Origin: Pseudisothecium myosuroides | Taxonomy: Eukaryota; Streptophyta; Bryopsida; Hypnales; Lembophyllaceae | NCBI GenBank assembly: GCA_951799445.1 | Contig: OX637288.1 | Location: 49,615,288 to 49,679,287 of the forward strand | Direction of reading: 5' to 3' | Length of the DNA stretch: 64,000 nucleotides | Shown: positions 36,369 through 47,504 of the stretch, piece after piece | How positions within the stretch are numbered: position 1 is the stretch's first letter | Layout of the letters: the number at the start of each line of letters is the position of its first letter | The notes under the pieces: generated by a model | Seen by the model: only the letters and a program-made list of their open reading frames with translations | Databases searched by the model: none | What the model was told of the DNA's origin: nothing | Position numbers and translations under genes: made by a program

Positions 36369-37069
36369 CTTGCGGCCCTTTCGGGGGCTGAAATTTCTTG
36401 TAATGCTATGTTTCAAAGATCTTAGTGTCCTTTTAGGCAAATGTTTCCGTATTGCATTTTGAAAGAATAACATTAGAATTTTCTTTGTGCAACTTTCAGT
36501 TTTTGGACCCTATTTTCATACTATGTGTTGTGTTTGTGAACACATGCATTGCATTTGTGGACATTGCATTTTCTCCCTTTATTTATATGAGTATTCCTTT
36601 GTGTATGGTTTGAACATGTGCTTGGTTTCTGCTCTATATATTACTTTGCACTTGCTCTAGGAAGTTTGAATGTGTTTCAATGCAATTGCTATTTCAAAGT
36701 GGTGTTTGTATGGCCTTTTGTTTTAAAATGTTCCACTTTATGTTCTCTACAGTACACCATCACATGTATGCACAATTTTTAATGATAAACTGTCTTTTGC
36801 TCCTATAATGTTGGTGAGAAACATGCAACTCTCAGAACTTAATTTTAGTTAAAATGAACATAGGGTACAAAAAATTAGCACAAATTTTTTTAATGAAAGG
36901 TAGGGTACATGAAATAAGCCAAATTTAGAAATTTAGGTAAAGATAGCCATATATAAATTCACCAAATTTACCTACATAGCCCCCATATTATAGGGGCTTA
37001 AATGCATGTGATGTCTAAACATACTATATAGTGCACCCCCCAAGAAAGTCCAGAAAAAAAAGTAAAAAA
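36369..37069. other. AT-rich intergenic DNA
   Basis: No supported gene or repeat boundary. Confidence 0.4.
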
Positions 37070-37616
37070 ACACACATTGTTAAGTAGAAGTAGGTACAAG
37101 ATTGAAGGGAAAAATAAATTGTCAATAGCTCTAAGATGGATTTGAAATCACAAATCCCAATGATGAGATTGTTCTAGAAAGCTCAATAGACCTTGTTGAA
37201 TTTTATTTTATTTTAAATTGTAAAAATTGTGTCTAAGAATGGTATCTACAAGTTGATTTCTTAAGAAGATGCTTAGGTTGCCTAAGAAACAAGTTTGTCC
37301 ATAATTTTCTCATCACTAATCCATATAGAATGAATCAAATGTTTCCTTTTTAGTAAAACAATTTATCTATGGAAAACAAAATTTTGGAAATTGACTTTTT
37401 GTGATTTTTTTTGTGTTGCCAACAAACTCCATTTTGGACTTAGGGTGGCATAACTTTTGGTCTTAAGCACCAATTGAAATAAAGCTTATATTTCCATAAA
37501 GCTAACCAATTTTCCTATTGTCAAGAGGAGTTTCAAAAAATTGCAACTTGAGACTGTAGGAGCCTATCCAAATTCCGTTTTGTCCCCTAAAGAGACAATA
37601 GGAGTTTAGGGATTAA
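37070..37616 (-). repeat. Family B 5'-half fragment, inverted
   Basis: Follows the reverse of family B (AAGTAGAAGTAGGTACAAG, GATGAGATTGTTCTAG) and ends GTTTAGGGA then TTAA (37613-37616). The left side is truncated. Confidence 0.5.
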
Positions 37617-38277
37617 AGAATCAAAGAAATGAAGATTCCACTGCACAATTTCCATTTTGGAATTTGATCATTTTGGTTAGGCTTGTCTTTTGTTGAAATT
37701 AGGTTTTAAGACTTTGAATCCCCATTTAAAACTTTGTGTTTTTGCAAATACAAAGTTTTGTTTAAGTCTTTATGGATTAGAACTAAATTTAAGATCTAAA
37801 AAAATCCAAATCCAAAATAAAACCAATTCGTTTTCATTCTCTTGAAATTTGTAAAATAAAAAGATGGGTGGAAAAATGAAATCTTGAATAGCTCTAAAAT
37901 GGACTTCAAACATGTCCATCCTGTGGTGAGATTGTTTTAGCATATACTCCCTTAGTCCCACTAAACACCTCCAAAAAGCTTGTCATAAAGAATTAACTAT
38001 ATTTTTAGTCTTTGTTCTAGTGATACCTGCATTCAAAAACAAATAACCCATCTTTTAGATCTATGCTAAATCTCCAGCTTAGGCGCCATCGTTTAGGCAT
38101 CCAATATCCATGTGGAAAATATCATATTTGAGTATAGTTTGTGAATATTGGGCAGCTCTGTCATTCTTGATAATATAAAGGTTGGTGGTAACAATGGGAT
38201 TTTAGAAATATCTGCTCCAACCTAAAGACCCGCACCAAAGAAACTTGGTCCACTTCATGAACAAACTTTCGTAGCGC
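37617..38277. other. AT-rich intergenic DNA
   Basis: Contains short family-B-like words at about 37870-37940 but no boundaries or gene. Confidence 0.4.
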
Positions 38278-39213
38278 TTAACCCCTAAAGGACCGGCATG
38301 CGTTTTTTGGCTGTATAGAAATTTTGGGCAGGTACGTGTGACTAGAGATTTCCATATTTTAAGCTAAAATTTTAATAGAAGGTGGGCGCGAGGAATATCT
38401 TTCATATGCACTAAATTTCAGCACATTTGGAAATAGAAGCCAAAAGTTATGGCCAAATATGTTACTTTTTTTCGTAACTGGGCAGTCTGGGCAGCAAAAA
38501 AAAATTGGCAAAAATTTGATTTTTTTTTTAATATTTTTTTTCTCATAGATTATATTTTTGTCTATATGGAAAGCTTTGATTCATTTCATTTGGATTTGTT
38601 ATGAAAAAGTTATGGACATTCTTGTTTTTCAGGCAGTTAGAGCATCTTCTTGAAAAAAATAACTTGTAGGATTCATTTCTGAATGCTATTTCTGCAATTT
38701 TTCAAAAAAAAAATTCTCATGGTTTAGTTTACTTGCTAGAACAATCTCACCATTGGGATTAGTGTATTTTAATTCCATCTAAAATATACTAATATTTTAG
38801 ATTTTCCTTCTATCTCATACCTACTTCTACTTAATAAATTATTTAGGAATGATAATTAAGTTTTTTTGAATATTTTTTTTTCCCTACACTCTCAACTCAA
38901 TTCTCCACTATAAAGATTTAAAGCTCAAAACTCTGTAGTGCAAAAAAATTTAGTTAAAAATGTTCAAAGTCAAAAAATCTAGTCTCGCAATGTGTTGAAA
39001 TACTTGTTTTTTTCACTTTAAACACATATATCTTGCAATCTGAGCAGTCAAAATTTCTGAAATTTTTTCCTCACTTTTTAATACTAGTTAGGTGTAAGAT
39101 CCTACGGTTAGATGTGCAAAAAACATTAAATTTTTATTTTTATTCCTTGCTATAGAAATGACAGTTTTGAGTGTTTTTTGGCAGAAAAAAGGCCTTGGGC
39201 CTTCAGGGGTTAA
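38278..39213 (+). mobile_element. TTAA-bounded family B element, copy B5
   Basis: TTAA (38278-38281) CCCCTAAAGGACCGGC ... GGCCTTGGGCCTTCAGGGG TTAA (39210-39213); 928 bp between. It is the cleanest family B copy, uninterrupted, with no coding frame. Confidence 0.8.
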
Positions 39214-41614
39214 GTGGTCACCGAACTCATTGTCAACAATACTATCTAAAAAAACATACCAAGTATAAGGAGCCTTGGATAGGTGTGAGCGCTTATTTAC
39301 CCACCCTTGATAAATAAGTGAACACAACCAGGCTCTAAGTGTTTTGGTGTTTAATTTTTGTCCTACGGGTGCCTAGCGTAAATCCATTGTGCCTTCCAAG
39401 CAATGGATCTTTTTTCTAAGTTCCTAACTTCCACAATGTACACAAAAACCAAAAAAATCCAAAACGACAATTTCTACTCTAACTTTTTTAATCAAAAGAG
39501 GTCATGGCGGTTTTGAATTCTAACTAGTTATAGTCAAAATTTAACAACACTAAGTGATAAAACATTTCATGCCATTTGTAAAAACATATAATTTGACTCT
39601 ACCCCCTTCTCCTAGCAAAAGTTATGGGCGGATGAAGTTTAGCCTTTCTAAGGCTATTTAAACTTCATCCATGATGTAAGACGTGCTTCCTAATTCAATT
39701 ACCCTTGAAAATTGAACCCTAGATTTAGGTGGTTAGGACCTGCCTAAATCTTAAGTTTTGACTTGGATGAACTATTTTAGGTTGACTTCATCCGTTTCTT
39801 GACCCAAACTTCAAACTTGAATAGTTCCTAGGGTTTTTGGTCTTTCTTGAAGTTTGAACTTCTTCAAGGTTACTTAAGGGTCGTACTATGACCTACTATT
39901 ACTAACTTCTTCCTTTGATCAAGTTAAAACATCCTAATTCTTCCTATCCTTGTTCTTTGAGGTTTTGTTTGAGTTTTGGATAGTTATTATTTTTATAATT
40001 TTTGGAGTTGTTCCTTCTAGAGGCTAGCCTAAGCTTTCCAAAATGGTATCTTACTTGAAAATCCACCTATCCTATCAAAAGTTGTTGATGGATGAAGTTT
40101 GACCGCTAATCGGTGTTTAAAACTTCATCCGTCGATTACTCCTAACCCTAATTTGATAATTAACTTCTAATTTCAGTTTTGAGACTTAGGTTATTTCTAG
40201 TTGATATTTTCTAATTTGTCTTGTTTATCTTCTAATCACTTTTCATCCAAATTAGGTCCTAAACTTCATCCTTCCGTATCTCACTTGTTTTAGCTCCAAA
40301 TCCTAAGTGTGAGATGGTTTTGGAAACCTCTAACTAGACTCTACAACACCAACACCCTGATTCTTGAAATATTCGTATTCTAGACACTCTGAATTGACTT
40401 GAGAGTTCGGTCCTACTTGTAAACGCCTATTTTTGAGAAATTGAAATGGATGGTTTAAAAGTTAGGAGCTTACCTCGGAGTTGGTGTCATTGTTTAGGTA
40501 ATTGTATATCCCTTCAAACTCTTTGTTATTTGCCATGTTTCGGAATTGTTTGGTAATTTTGCCCACGGCTTAAAGTAGGAGTTTTAGTACAAGGTTTGCT
40601 AATTTCCTGGACTTCCTTTTTCTTTTCTTTTTCTTCTAATTTCTCTTTTTCTTTTAACACTATTCTAATTCAATTATTTGCACTTCAAAGGGTTGACTAG
40701 TCTTGAACTAAAATAATTGAATCAACTCCCAACTAATAGTTGACTCTTCAACTCCTTGGTCAATTATTATTTTATCCAAGTTTTGATGGTTCTAATTGCT
40801 CTTCCTAGATTTCCACCTAATCCTATCTCTTCCTAAATCCTTTTTAAACTCCTAAATTGTCATTTCATCTCTCTTCATTTCCAAAGTGGTTTTGAAAGTT
40901 TCAAGTGTTCTACTTCCTATGGTTTTTGAGCCTCTTTTTGCAATGGAAACGTTGCAAATTGAGATTCTTTGAACTTCTACCTTCTTAATTTCTCTCCTCC
41001 TAATTCTACTTCCAATTTCTCTCTATTTTTCTAGACTCCTAACATTTCTAATTCCTAAAATGCAAGATGAAGGTGTGATGGATTTTTGATAAAAATTCAA
41101 AATTTGGGCCGAGGCATGCCTCCAAGCGGCCTTGAGTTTTAAGTTTCTTTTTCTCTCAGTCAAGTTTTTGTTCAGTCATGGTCAGCTCATAGCCACGTTC
41201 AGTATCCAGTAGTCAGTCGCAGCAATTCAGGCACAGCAGTCAGTCACGCAGTTCAGGCACAACATCTCCCCAGCATGGCCACGCCACGTGGCAAGGCGTG
41301 GTGGCCCGGCTGCCTCCGTCCGTCTTTGCCTCCGTCCCGAACAGGCTTGCTGGTCCGTCCAGGCCCTTCGAGCTCTTTGATTTTTTTGGTATTTTGATTT
41401 TTACGGAAAAAACAACAACAATTAAAACAAAAAAAGGAAAGGTTGCTTACACTAAGGTTGGTCTCAAAGTTTCTAGTCTTTTCCGGCAATAATTAAATTA
41501 CCCTTTTGGATGCTAAACTTGATGGTCCAAAATAGTGTTTTGGACACTAAACTTAGTGACAAGGAAAAATTGGGGATTTTTACTAGCACTTAATGGTTTT
41601 AGACTCTTTCTTGT
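39214..41614. repeat. AT-rich intergenic DNA with paired 41-bp hairpins
   Basis: Two similar 41-bp inverted repeats, each opening GGATGAAGTTT and closing AAACTTCATCC, lie at 39630-39670 and 40090-40130. A GC-richer patch at 41100-41360 holds several CAGTCAG words. No gene is supported. Confidence 0.45.
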
Positions 41615-41832
41615 AACAAAGCAAAGTCAAAGCTCCGTCGTATTTTAGAAAATCCCCAAACTCCTAGACAATTTGAACAAAACAAAGTCAAAGCTCTGCC
41701 GTATTTTAGAAAATCCCCAAACTCCTAGATAATTTGAATAAAGCAAAGTCAAAGCTCCGCCGTATTTTAGAAAATCTCCCAAACTCCTAGACAATTCAAA
41801 CAAAGCAAAGTCAAAGCTCCGCCGTATTTAGA
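41615..41832. repeat. About 61-bp tandem repeat, 3.6 copies
   Basis: CAAAGTCAAAGCTC occurs at 41622, 41683, 41744 and 41806 with the intervening CCGTATTTTAGAAAATC and CCCAAACTCCTAGA conserved; period 61-62. Confidence 0.85.
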
Positions 41833-43542
41833 GAACCTACTAACATCAAGGGTTCAAACCAGCAAAGGAGGATTGTTAAACTCTACAAGGGCTAAAACAA
41901 GCATGTACTAACAAGAGGGAAATACGAATGGTTGATAGATGTCAAAACTCGAATACAAGTTAGTCAAGATGGATTAGAACACAACACTTTTAAAGATGAC
42001 ACTAGAAAGCCCAAGCAGCATCGCCAAGGTACGGAGGGGGGATGCTCTAGAATTAGTAGACACAACAAGAATAAACAACAACTCCGCAACAAGACTTCAA
42101 ACAAGGCAATAAAAGAAGACTTTGAAGGGACCTCAATGTCCTTCAAAGAGAGCTCCAAAAACACCAACAATGAAGCTTAAAACGCTTCAAAAACACACAA
42201 ATTTGGCAACATGGCCTAAAATGGCCAAAATCCAATTAAATGGACCTAAATGTGCAAAGAGAGCCAAAATATGGTTACAAGGGGTGTTTGTGAGAGGAAA
42301 ATGAGCCCCCTTATATACATTTCCAAGGGTACTCACCCCCCCTCTTTCCTAAGCCGTAATCTTATCAACTAAGATTTTCATCCTAATCTTCAATTTTTGA
42401 CTTTCTACGCTGGTCCAAACGTCTAACTTTTGGAGATTAACTCCAAATTGAAAACCGATTATGCCGTTGGCTTCAAAAGGCCAATTTTAGTCTTGATAAA
42501 CTCCTCCATAATCAAACTCCAAAAAACGCAACATAACCTACCGCTAATTAAACGCCAAAACGGGGTAAAAACCCAAATCTTGGAGGTTGACTTTTCTGAG
42601 AAAAGTAACTAGCCTAGGTTCTTTAGTAGGTATGGGGGAGTAAGAAAAGACCTAGCTTTTACCTCATTCCGATTTCGTATGCTCCCGGTACGCAAGTCAA
42701 CTCCACCGTAAACTTCAATTTCGCCAATTTTCAGGGAATCTCGCCGGTTCGGGCACTTTTGGCTATCGGAATGTCTTGAAACTTGGTGGGGAATCTTATT
42801 AGCATAAAAGAAGCTAATCTAGTTTTTAGTGAGATTTTACCGCAACTTGGATAATTTCTAGGAATTTTTCATTGTAGGTTTTGGCGGTTGACCGTCTGGA
42901 AGGGCATCTTCTGCAAGTCAGAAAATTCCGAAATTTTTTATGGAACCTCTCATGGAATTCCACAAAAGATGTGCAAGCTCATATTTTTACTTTGCACAAA
43001 GGTCAGAGGAGAATTAAATTCTGTCTTTTCCTTTTGAATCTGGCAACTAGGGAATCTTTCACATACAAGGGAATCTTGGCAAGCCAATTTTGCCATTGAG
43101 TCCCAAATGTGATTTCTACATTAGGACACCATATGCCACCTATAGTTTCCTCTTACGGGTCCATCTTGAATTTGTAACTCTTGCAAGCCAATAATTGGGG
43201 TTTCCGCTATTTCTTCGATGCTATGAGGAAAGTGAAACCTATCTCTGGGAATGGACTTAGGACCTCAACGGTGTTCCCTCGGACCAATTTTAGCCATAAG
43301 ATGTCACATGTACCGTAGGTTTGGGCTGTTTGGGCCGGTTAGCCCTTAATTCTACTATTTATCGGTCTTTCCCTGTTTTAACTTATATACAAGTGAAAAT
43401 GGGATTTATTTGGGGGAAAACAACCTATAAAGGACCAAATGCTATATTGGTACGTGACATACCTATTTTGGTTTTACACTCTTTTTTGGGCTTTTTGTAT
43501 ATAAAACTATACTTAAATTTGTAAAAATTAAAAAAAGAAAAC
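41833..43542. other. Unassigned DNA, possible LTR-retrotransposon remnant
   Basis: No gag, pol or primer-binding site recognised. A TTATATA box at about 42311 and the TGTGAG...CTCACA hairpin at 43544-43576 would suit an LTR, but this is weak. Confidence 0.25.
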
Positions 43543-43543
43543 T

Positions 43544-43576
43544 GTGAGTCCCCAGTGACGAATTGGGGGCTCACAA
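43544..43576. repeat. Hairpin with TGTGAG/CTCACA ends
   Basis: TGTGAGTCCCCA and TGGGGGCTCACA pair across a short loop (one G-T type mismatch). It could be a transcriptional hairpin or the terminal motif of a minus-strand LTR. Confidence 0.4.
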
Positions 43577-44050
43577 TAGGCAAGGTTGAGCTTTCTAGGA
43601 GAAGAATCCTCCCTAATTGCTTGACTTGCCCCCATGAGGTTGTTCAACAGGACCAATGCTTACTCAATAATCGAAACCAATAAATGGAGTTTTTTAGAGA
43701 AAGAATAATTGTGCTTGATTTGGAGTTTTTTAGTAGGATAGAGAAACTATAATCTATACCTCCCAAGGCCTTTTGAAAACTTGTGAAAGTTGGGTTCAAG
43801 AATGAATTGTGTATGTTTTTTTGTTTTTTTTCAGCTGCGAAACATAACAGAATTTGACTCTTTCCAACTGTCGCACTACTAAAGTATGTTAGCCCATCAT
43901 GGTCAAATAACCCATGATGGACACCTAGGGAATGACTCCATGGCGGGTATTTTGAATTTGTGAGATTTTAGACCACAATCAATGTCTCACCTGACACTAA
44001 TAGAGTGATTAGGAACCTTGTTAGGGAACACTTAACTTTTTCAGTGTAAA

Positions 44051-44910
44051 GTACCCGGCAACTCTCAACTCTCAACCCTATTCTGCCATTCAAAAGAAAA
44101 TTGCATAATATATAGTATGAATGACATTTTTTGCCTTACACAATCAACATTCAATTCTTATGCAATTCCAATAAAGCACACAAAATTTGGGTTTCAAAAA
44201 AGTAAAACACTATTTTTGATGAATTATGTCATTTAAAATTTGTAGTTTTACTTGATAATTGATTGAAAACCCTTGGTGAAGAATTTTTTTAATTCAATTG
44301 CGGCAATATGTAGGAACATCCACATGCACATCTCTCTTTCAATAAGCATCTCCAAAAAAATTTAGAACTTCCTCACAAAGGTTTCAAAAGTTGGAGTGAC
44401 AATGTTTAAATTTTGAAAAATAAGTATTTCTTCATTGTAATTAGATTTTGCTATTTGATTTTCATATTGTTACTAATTTTGTAAATTTGACCATGAAGGT
44501 ACAATTGCTTTGCCAAAATCTAATTATGATGAAGAAATATCTATTTTTCAAGATTTGAACATTGTCACACCAAATTTTGGAACGTTTGTAAGGAAGTTCT
44601 AAAACTTTTTGAAGATGCTTATTGAAGGATATACATGCGTATGGATGTTATCTACATATTGCTGCAATTGAATTAAAAAAATTCATCTCCAATGGTTTGT
44701 AATAAATTATCATGTAAAACTATGAATTTTAAATAATTCACTAGAAATGGAGTTTTACTTTTTTGAAACCCAAATTTGGTATGCTTGATTGGAATTGCAT
44801 AAGAATTGAATGATATTTACGCAAGACAAAAAATGTCAATCAAATTATATATTATACAAAATTCTTTTCAATGGCAGAATAGGGTGGACAATTGAGAGTT
44901 GTTGGGGTAT
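44051..44910. repeat. Long foldback element with arms of about 400 bp
   Basis: The left arm, about 44051-44450, is matched in reverse complement by the right arm, about 44514-44910, leaving a 63-bp loop. Examples: TGGAATTGCATAAGAATTG in the right arm pairs with CAATTCTTATGCAATTCCA at about 44153; GAAGAAATA pairs with TATTTCTTC. The outer ends read GTACCCGGCAACTCTCAA and a near inverse. No open frame. A transcript would be a long double-stranded hairpin. Confidence 0.85.
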
Positions 44911-46100
44911 TGTACATCATTGTCGAGAGTGACTTTTTAAAGACCTAGCTTCCACATTATAAAATATTGTGCTTGCCTTAGGTGAGTGAGGAGAGCACGA
45001 TGGATACAGTTTTTGTTGGTTATGGAGTAGTCTAGAGACTCTTTTGGGGCTGAGCCTTCCAAAATTCATAGCTAATTCATATATTGTCAAAAAAATATAA
45101 TTTCAATTGCTCACTTGTCTTTGTGTGGGGAAGTTTTTAAAAAAAAATATATTTCAGCGCTGGCATGAAGACAAACTCCAAATTTGACCGTGATGGGCTG
45201 TTTTGCCTTGATCCCCAATGGAACGAATTCAAGCTTTTCATGTCCAGTGGCCACCCCAGGGGTGACCCAGCGTTCGAGGAAGCGGCCTTGGCTCCCACGG
45301 CGTCTCGTTTCCTGCAGCCTTCCGTTTCTTTCCTTCGTCCTGTCCGAAGTCCGAACTCCTCGTTCGTTCCCAACTGCGTTCCCTGCGGGACAGGCATTAT
45401 CATCCGGACGGATGGACGCTTCCAGCCCACGGAACGAATGCAGAAGTTCATCCATCCTCTGGCAGCGTGCTTTCAGGGGCCAAAGCCAAGGAGAGAGAGA
45501 GACACACACACTCGCAGACTCACAGAAAGAGACTGTCGTCAGGAGAACGTCGATGCAGCTGATGAGTGCGCATCCCATGCATCGGTCTGTTTCCTGCTCC
45601 TCGCCCTCCTCGCCCGCGCTTGCTGGCCATAGCCATCGCTCCTCGCACCTCGCTCTGGCGCTGCTCCTCTCGGGGTAGCCTTTTCGGGATGCGTTTTGGA
45701 TTGGAATTGCGCCTCGCGGCTTGATTAATTAATTGGAAGGGGTCGCTGGGCGCTGGTCGGGTACGTCTGCTTGCTTCATGTGGGCCTTTCGGAGCGTTGG
45801 CGTGCGGCGGAGGATGTGGTGGGAGGTGGCGTGAGGCAGCGGCAGTGGCCTGGCGACATCGGGATTCGGAATTGTGGGCAGGGAGACGCGCGCAGGGGTT
45901 AGGGTTAGGGGCGGGGCGGGGCGGGGCGGGCCGGGTTCGATCGAGATGTGTTCTGCCCGGGTGGGAATTGGGATGTGTTTCGGTGGAGGAGGCAGTAATT
46001 GACGGCGTGAGGCATTGGACGACATTGGGAAGGGAGACCATCGATCGACACGGGTAAGCTGGCGTCGTCTCCCGAGTCTTCGGCGTCGCCGACGTCGCCG
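44911..46100 (+). promoter_or_regulatory. Promoter and 5' UTR region of the RanBPM gene
   Basis: From about 45170 the DNA is markedly GC-rich. It holds a GA/CA microsatellite (about 45491-45512), a telo-box-like GGGTTAGGGTTAGGGG (45897-45912) and GGGGC repeats (45911-45930). The in-frame stop at 46008-46010 and absence of an earlier in-frame ATG set the start at 46101. Confidence 0.5.
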
Positions 46101-47504
46101 ATGAGGGGGAAGTTGAGTCCGTTCGAGAAGCCGGCGCGGAGTCGTTCCAGTGTGATGTTTCGGGCGGCCCCGGACGAGGAGGACGACGTGGAGGAGGAGC
46201 CGACGCATTTGAACACGAATACTTGCAGCTTGTATCTGGTGGTGTCCACGGACAAGCTGACGGCGCGCTACACGGGCGACAGTCGCCACGGCAACGACGT
46301 GGGCGCCATTCAGGCGAACCGGCCTGCGCCGTGCCGGCGGCTGCTCTACTACTTCGAGATGACGGTCAAGGACCGCGGGCAGAAGGGGTGCACCACCATA
46401 GGGTTCACGGATGAGTATTTTAAGAATTCGCGGCAGCCGGGGTGGGAGGTGAACAGCTATGGCTACCACGGCGACGACGGCAAGCTGTACCATGGGCAGG
46501 GGCGGGGCGAGCCCTATGCGCAGGGTTTTACCACGGGCGACACGGTGGGCGCCGGCATCAATTACGCCGCGCAGGAGATCTTCTTCACGCGCAATGGCAA
46601 GATTCTGCCCGGCATCTACAAGGATGTGAAGGCGCTGCTGTATCCGACCATCGGTCTGCACAGCCCCAACGAGAAAGTGGAGGTCAATTTCGGACAGCGC
46701 AAGTTCATGTTCGATGTGGAGACGATGGTGTTAGAAGAGCGGGGTCGCAGGCAACGTGCGGTGGAGGATTTGCAGCTTCCTCCTGCGGCCAGTCATAGCA
46801 TTGTGCGGGCCTTTCTGCTCCACTACGGGTACAATGATACTCTGACTGCATTCGATGCCGCGTGTGGGGCTGCAAACGCAGACGGAAGCGTGGATTCCGT
46901 CCAATTCCTTCCCAAGCAGGAAGCGAATGGCGCCATGGCGTCGTGCGACAATGATGACATGTACGCATTGGAGCAACGGAATCTGTTGCGGCGGTTGATC
47001 CGGGAGGGCAATGTGGATCGCGTAATCACCAGCCTTCAGGAATGGTATCCACAGGTGAAGGAGGACCCGTTCTCTACCGTCACGTTTCTTCTGCACTGCC
47101 AGAAATTCATCGAATTGGTGAGGACAGGGCAAGTGGAGGACGCGGTGACTCTCGCGCGCAAGAAGCTGGCCTCGTTTTTCGGAAAGTGCCGAGATCAGGA
47201 CCTTCTGCTCCACGATTGTTTGGCATTACTGGCGTACGAGCGACCGCAAGATTCTCCGATTGCTTATCTTCTACAGTTTGCTCAGCGCGAGGTGGTGGCC
47301 GATGCAGTGAATGCTTTTGTGTTGGGCACCAATCCCTCCATTCCAGTCGCGAGTAAGAACGGTAAACTTCCTCAATCTGCTTTGGAAAAGCTCCTCCGAC
47401 AGCTGACTGCTTGCCATGTCGAGAAGCGTTTCTTGAACGGGGGCCAAGGTGAGGTGTTCCGATTGCATCGCATATTGCAGGGAGGCAAAGACGGGGGTTG
47501 GTAA
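46101..47504 (+). CDS. RANBPM-like: RanBPM-type protein (SPRY-LisH-CTLH-CRA)
   Basis: A single uninterrupted 467-codon frame. Residues about 80-200 form a SPRY domain (YYFEMTVKDRG, IGFTDEYFK, RQPGWEVNSYGYHGDDG, NFGQRKF). A LisH motif lies at about 231-257 (IVRAFLLHYGYNDTLTAF), CTLH at about 290-350 (LLRRLIREGNVDRVI, FLLHCQKFIEL) and CRA over the C terminus. This order defines RanBP9/RanBPM scaffold subunits of the CTLH/GID E3 ubiquitin ligase, acting in cytoplasm and nucleus. Length matches plant RanBPM proteins. The gene is intact and GC-rich against AT-rich flanks. It lacks introns, unlike typical angiosperm RanBPM genes as far as I recall, so a retrocopy or intron loss is possible. The 310-codon frame opposite it is a shadow. 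Confidence 0.93.
   Translation: MRGKLSPFEKPARSRSSVMFRAAPDEEDDVEEEPTHLNTNTCSLYLVVSTDKLTARYTGDSRHGNDVGAIQANRPAPCRRLLYYFEMTVKDRGQKGCTTIGFTDEYFKNSRQPGWEVNSYGYHGDDGKLYHGQGRGEPYAQGFTTGDTVGAGINYAAQEIFFTRNGKILPGIYKDVKALLYPTIGLHSPNEKVEVNFGQRKFMFDVETMVLEERGRRQRAVEDLQLPPAASHSIVRAFLLHYGYNDTLTAFDAACGAANADGSVDSVQFLPKQEANGAMASCDNDDMYALEQRNLLRRLIREGNVDRVITSLQEWYPQVKEDPFSTVTFLLHCQKFIELVRTGQVEDAVTLARKKLASFFGKCRDQDLLLHDCLALLAYERPQDSPIAYLLQFAQREVVADAVNAFVLGTNPSIPVASKNGKLPQSALEKLLRQLTACHVEKRFLNGGQGEVFRLHRILQGGKDGGW

Noticed and set aside
41615..41832. CRISPR-like array
   Set aside because: Units are contiguous 61-bp tandem repeats without unique spacers; a minisatellite in eukaryotic DNA.
45165..45678. 155- and 164-codon plus-strand frames
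   Set aside because: Overlapping frames in different phases upstream of RanBPM with no domain; typical of GC-rich 5' flank.
45897..45912. GGGTTAGGG repeats as a telomere remnant
   Set aside because: Only two units in a promoter-like region; a telo-box is the simpler reading.
45729..46661. 310-codon open frame on the minus strand
   Set aside because: It lies opposite the RanBPM gene and upstream region in GC-rich DNA, with Arg/Pro-rich composition; the plus strand has clear domains, so this is a shadow.
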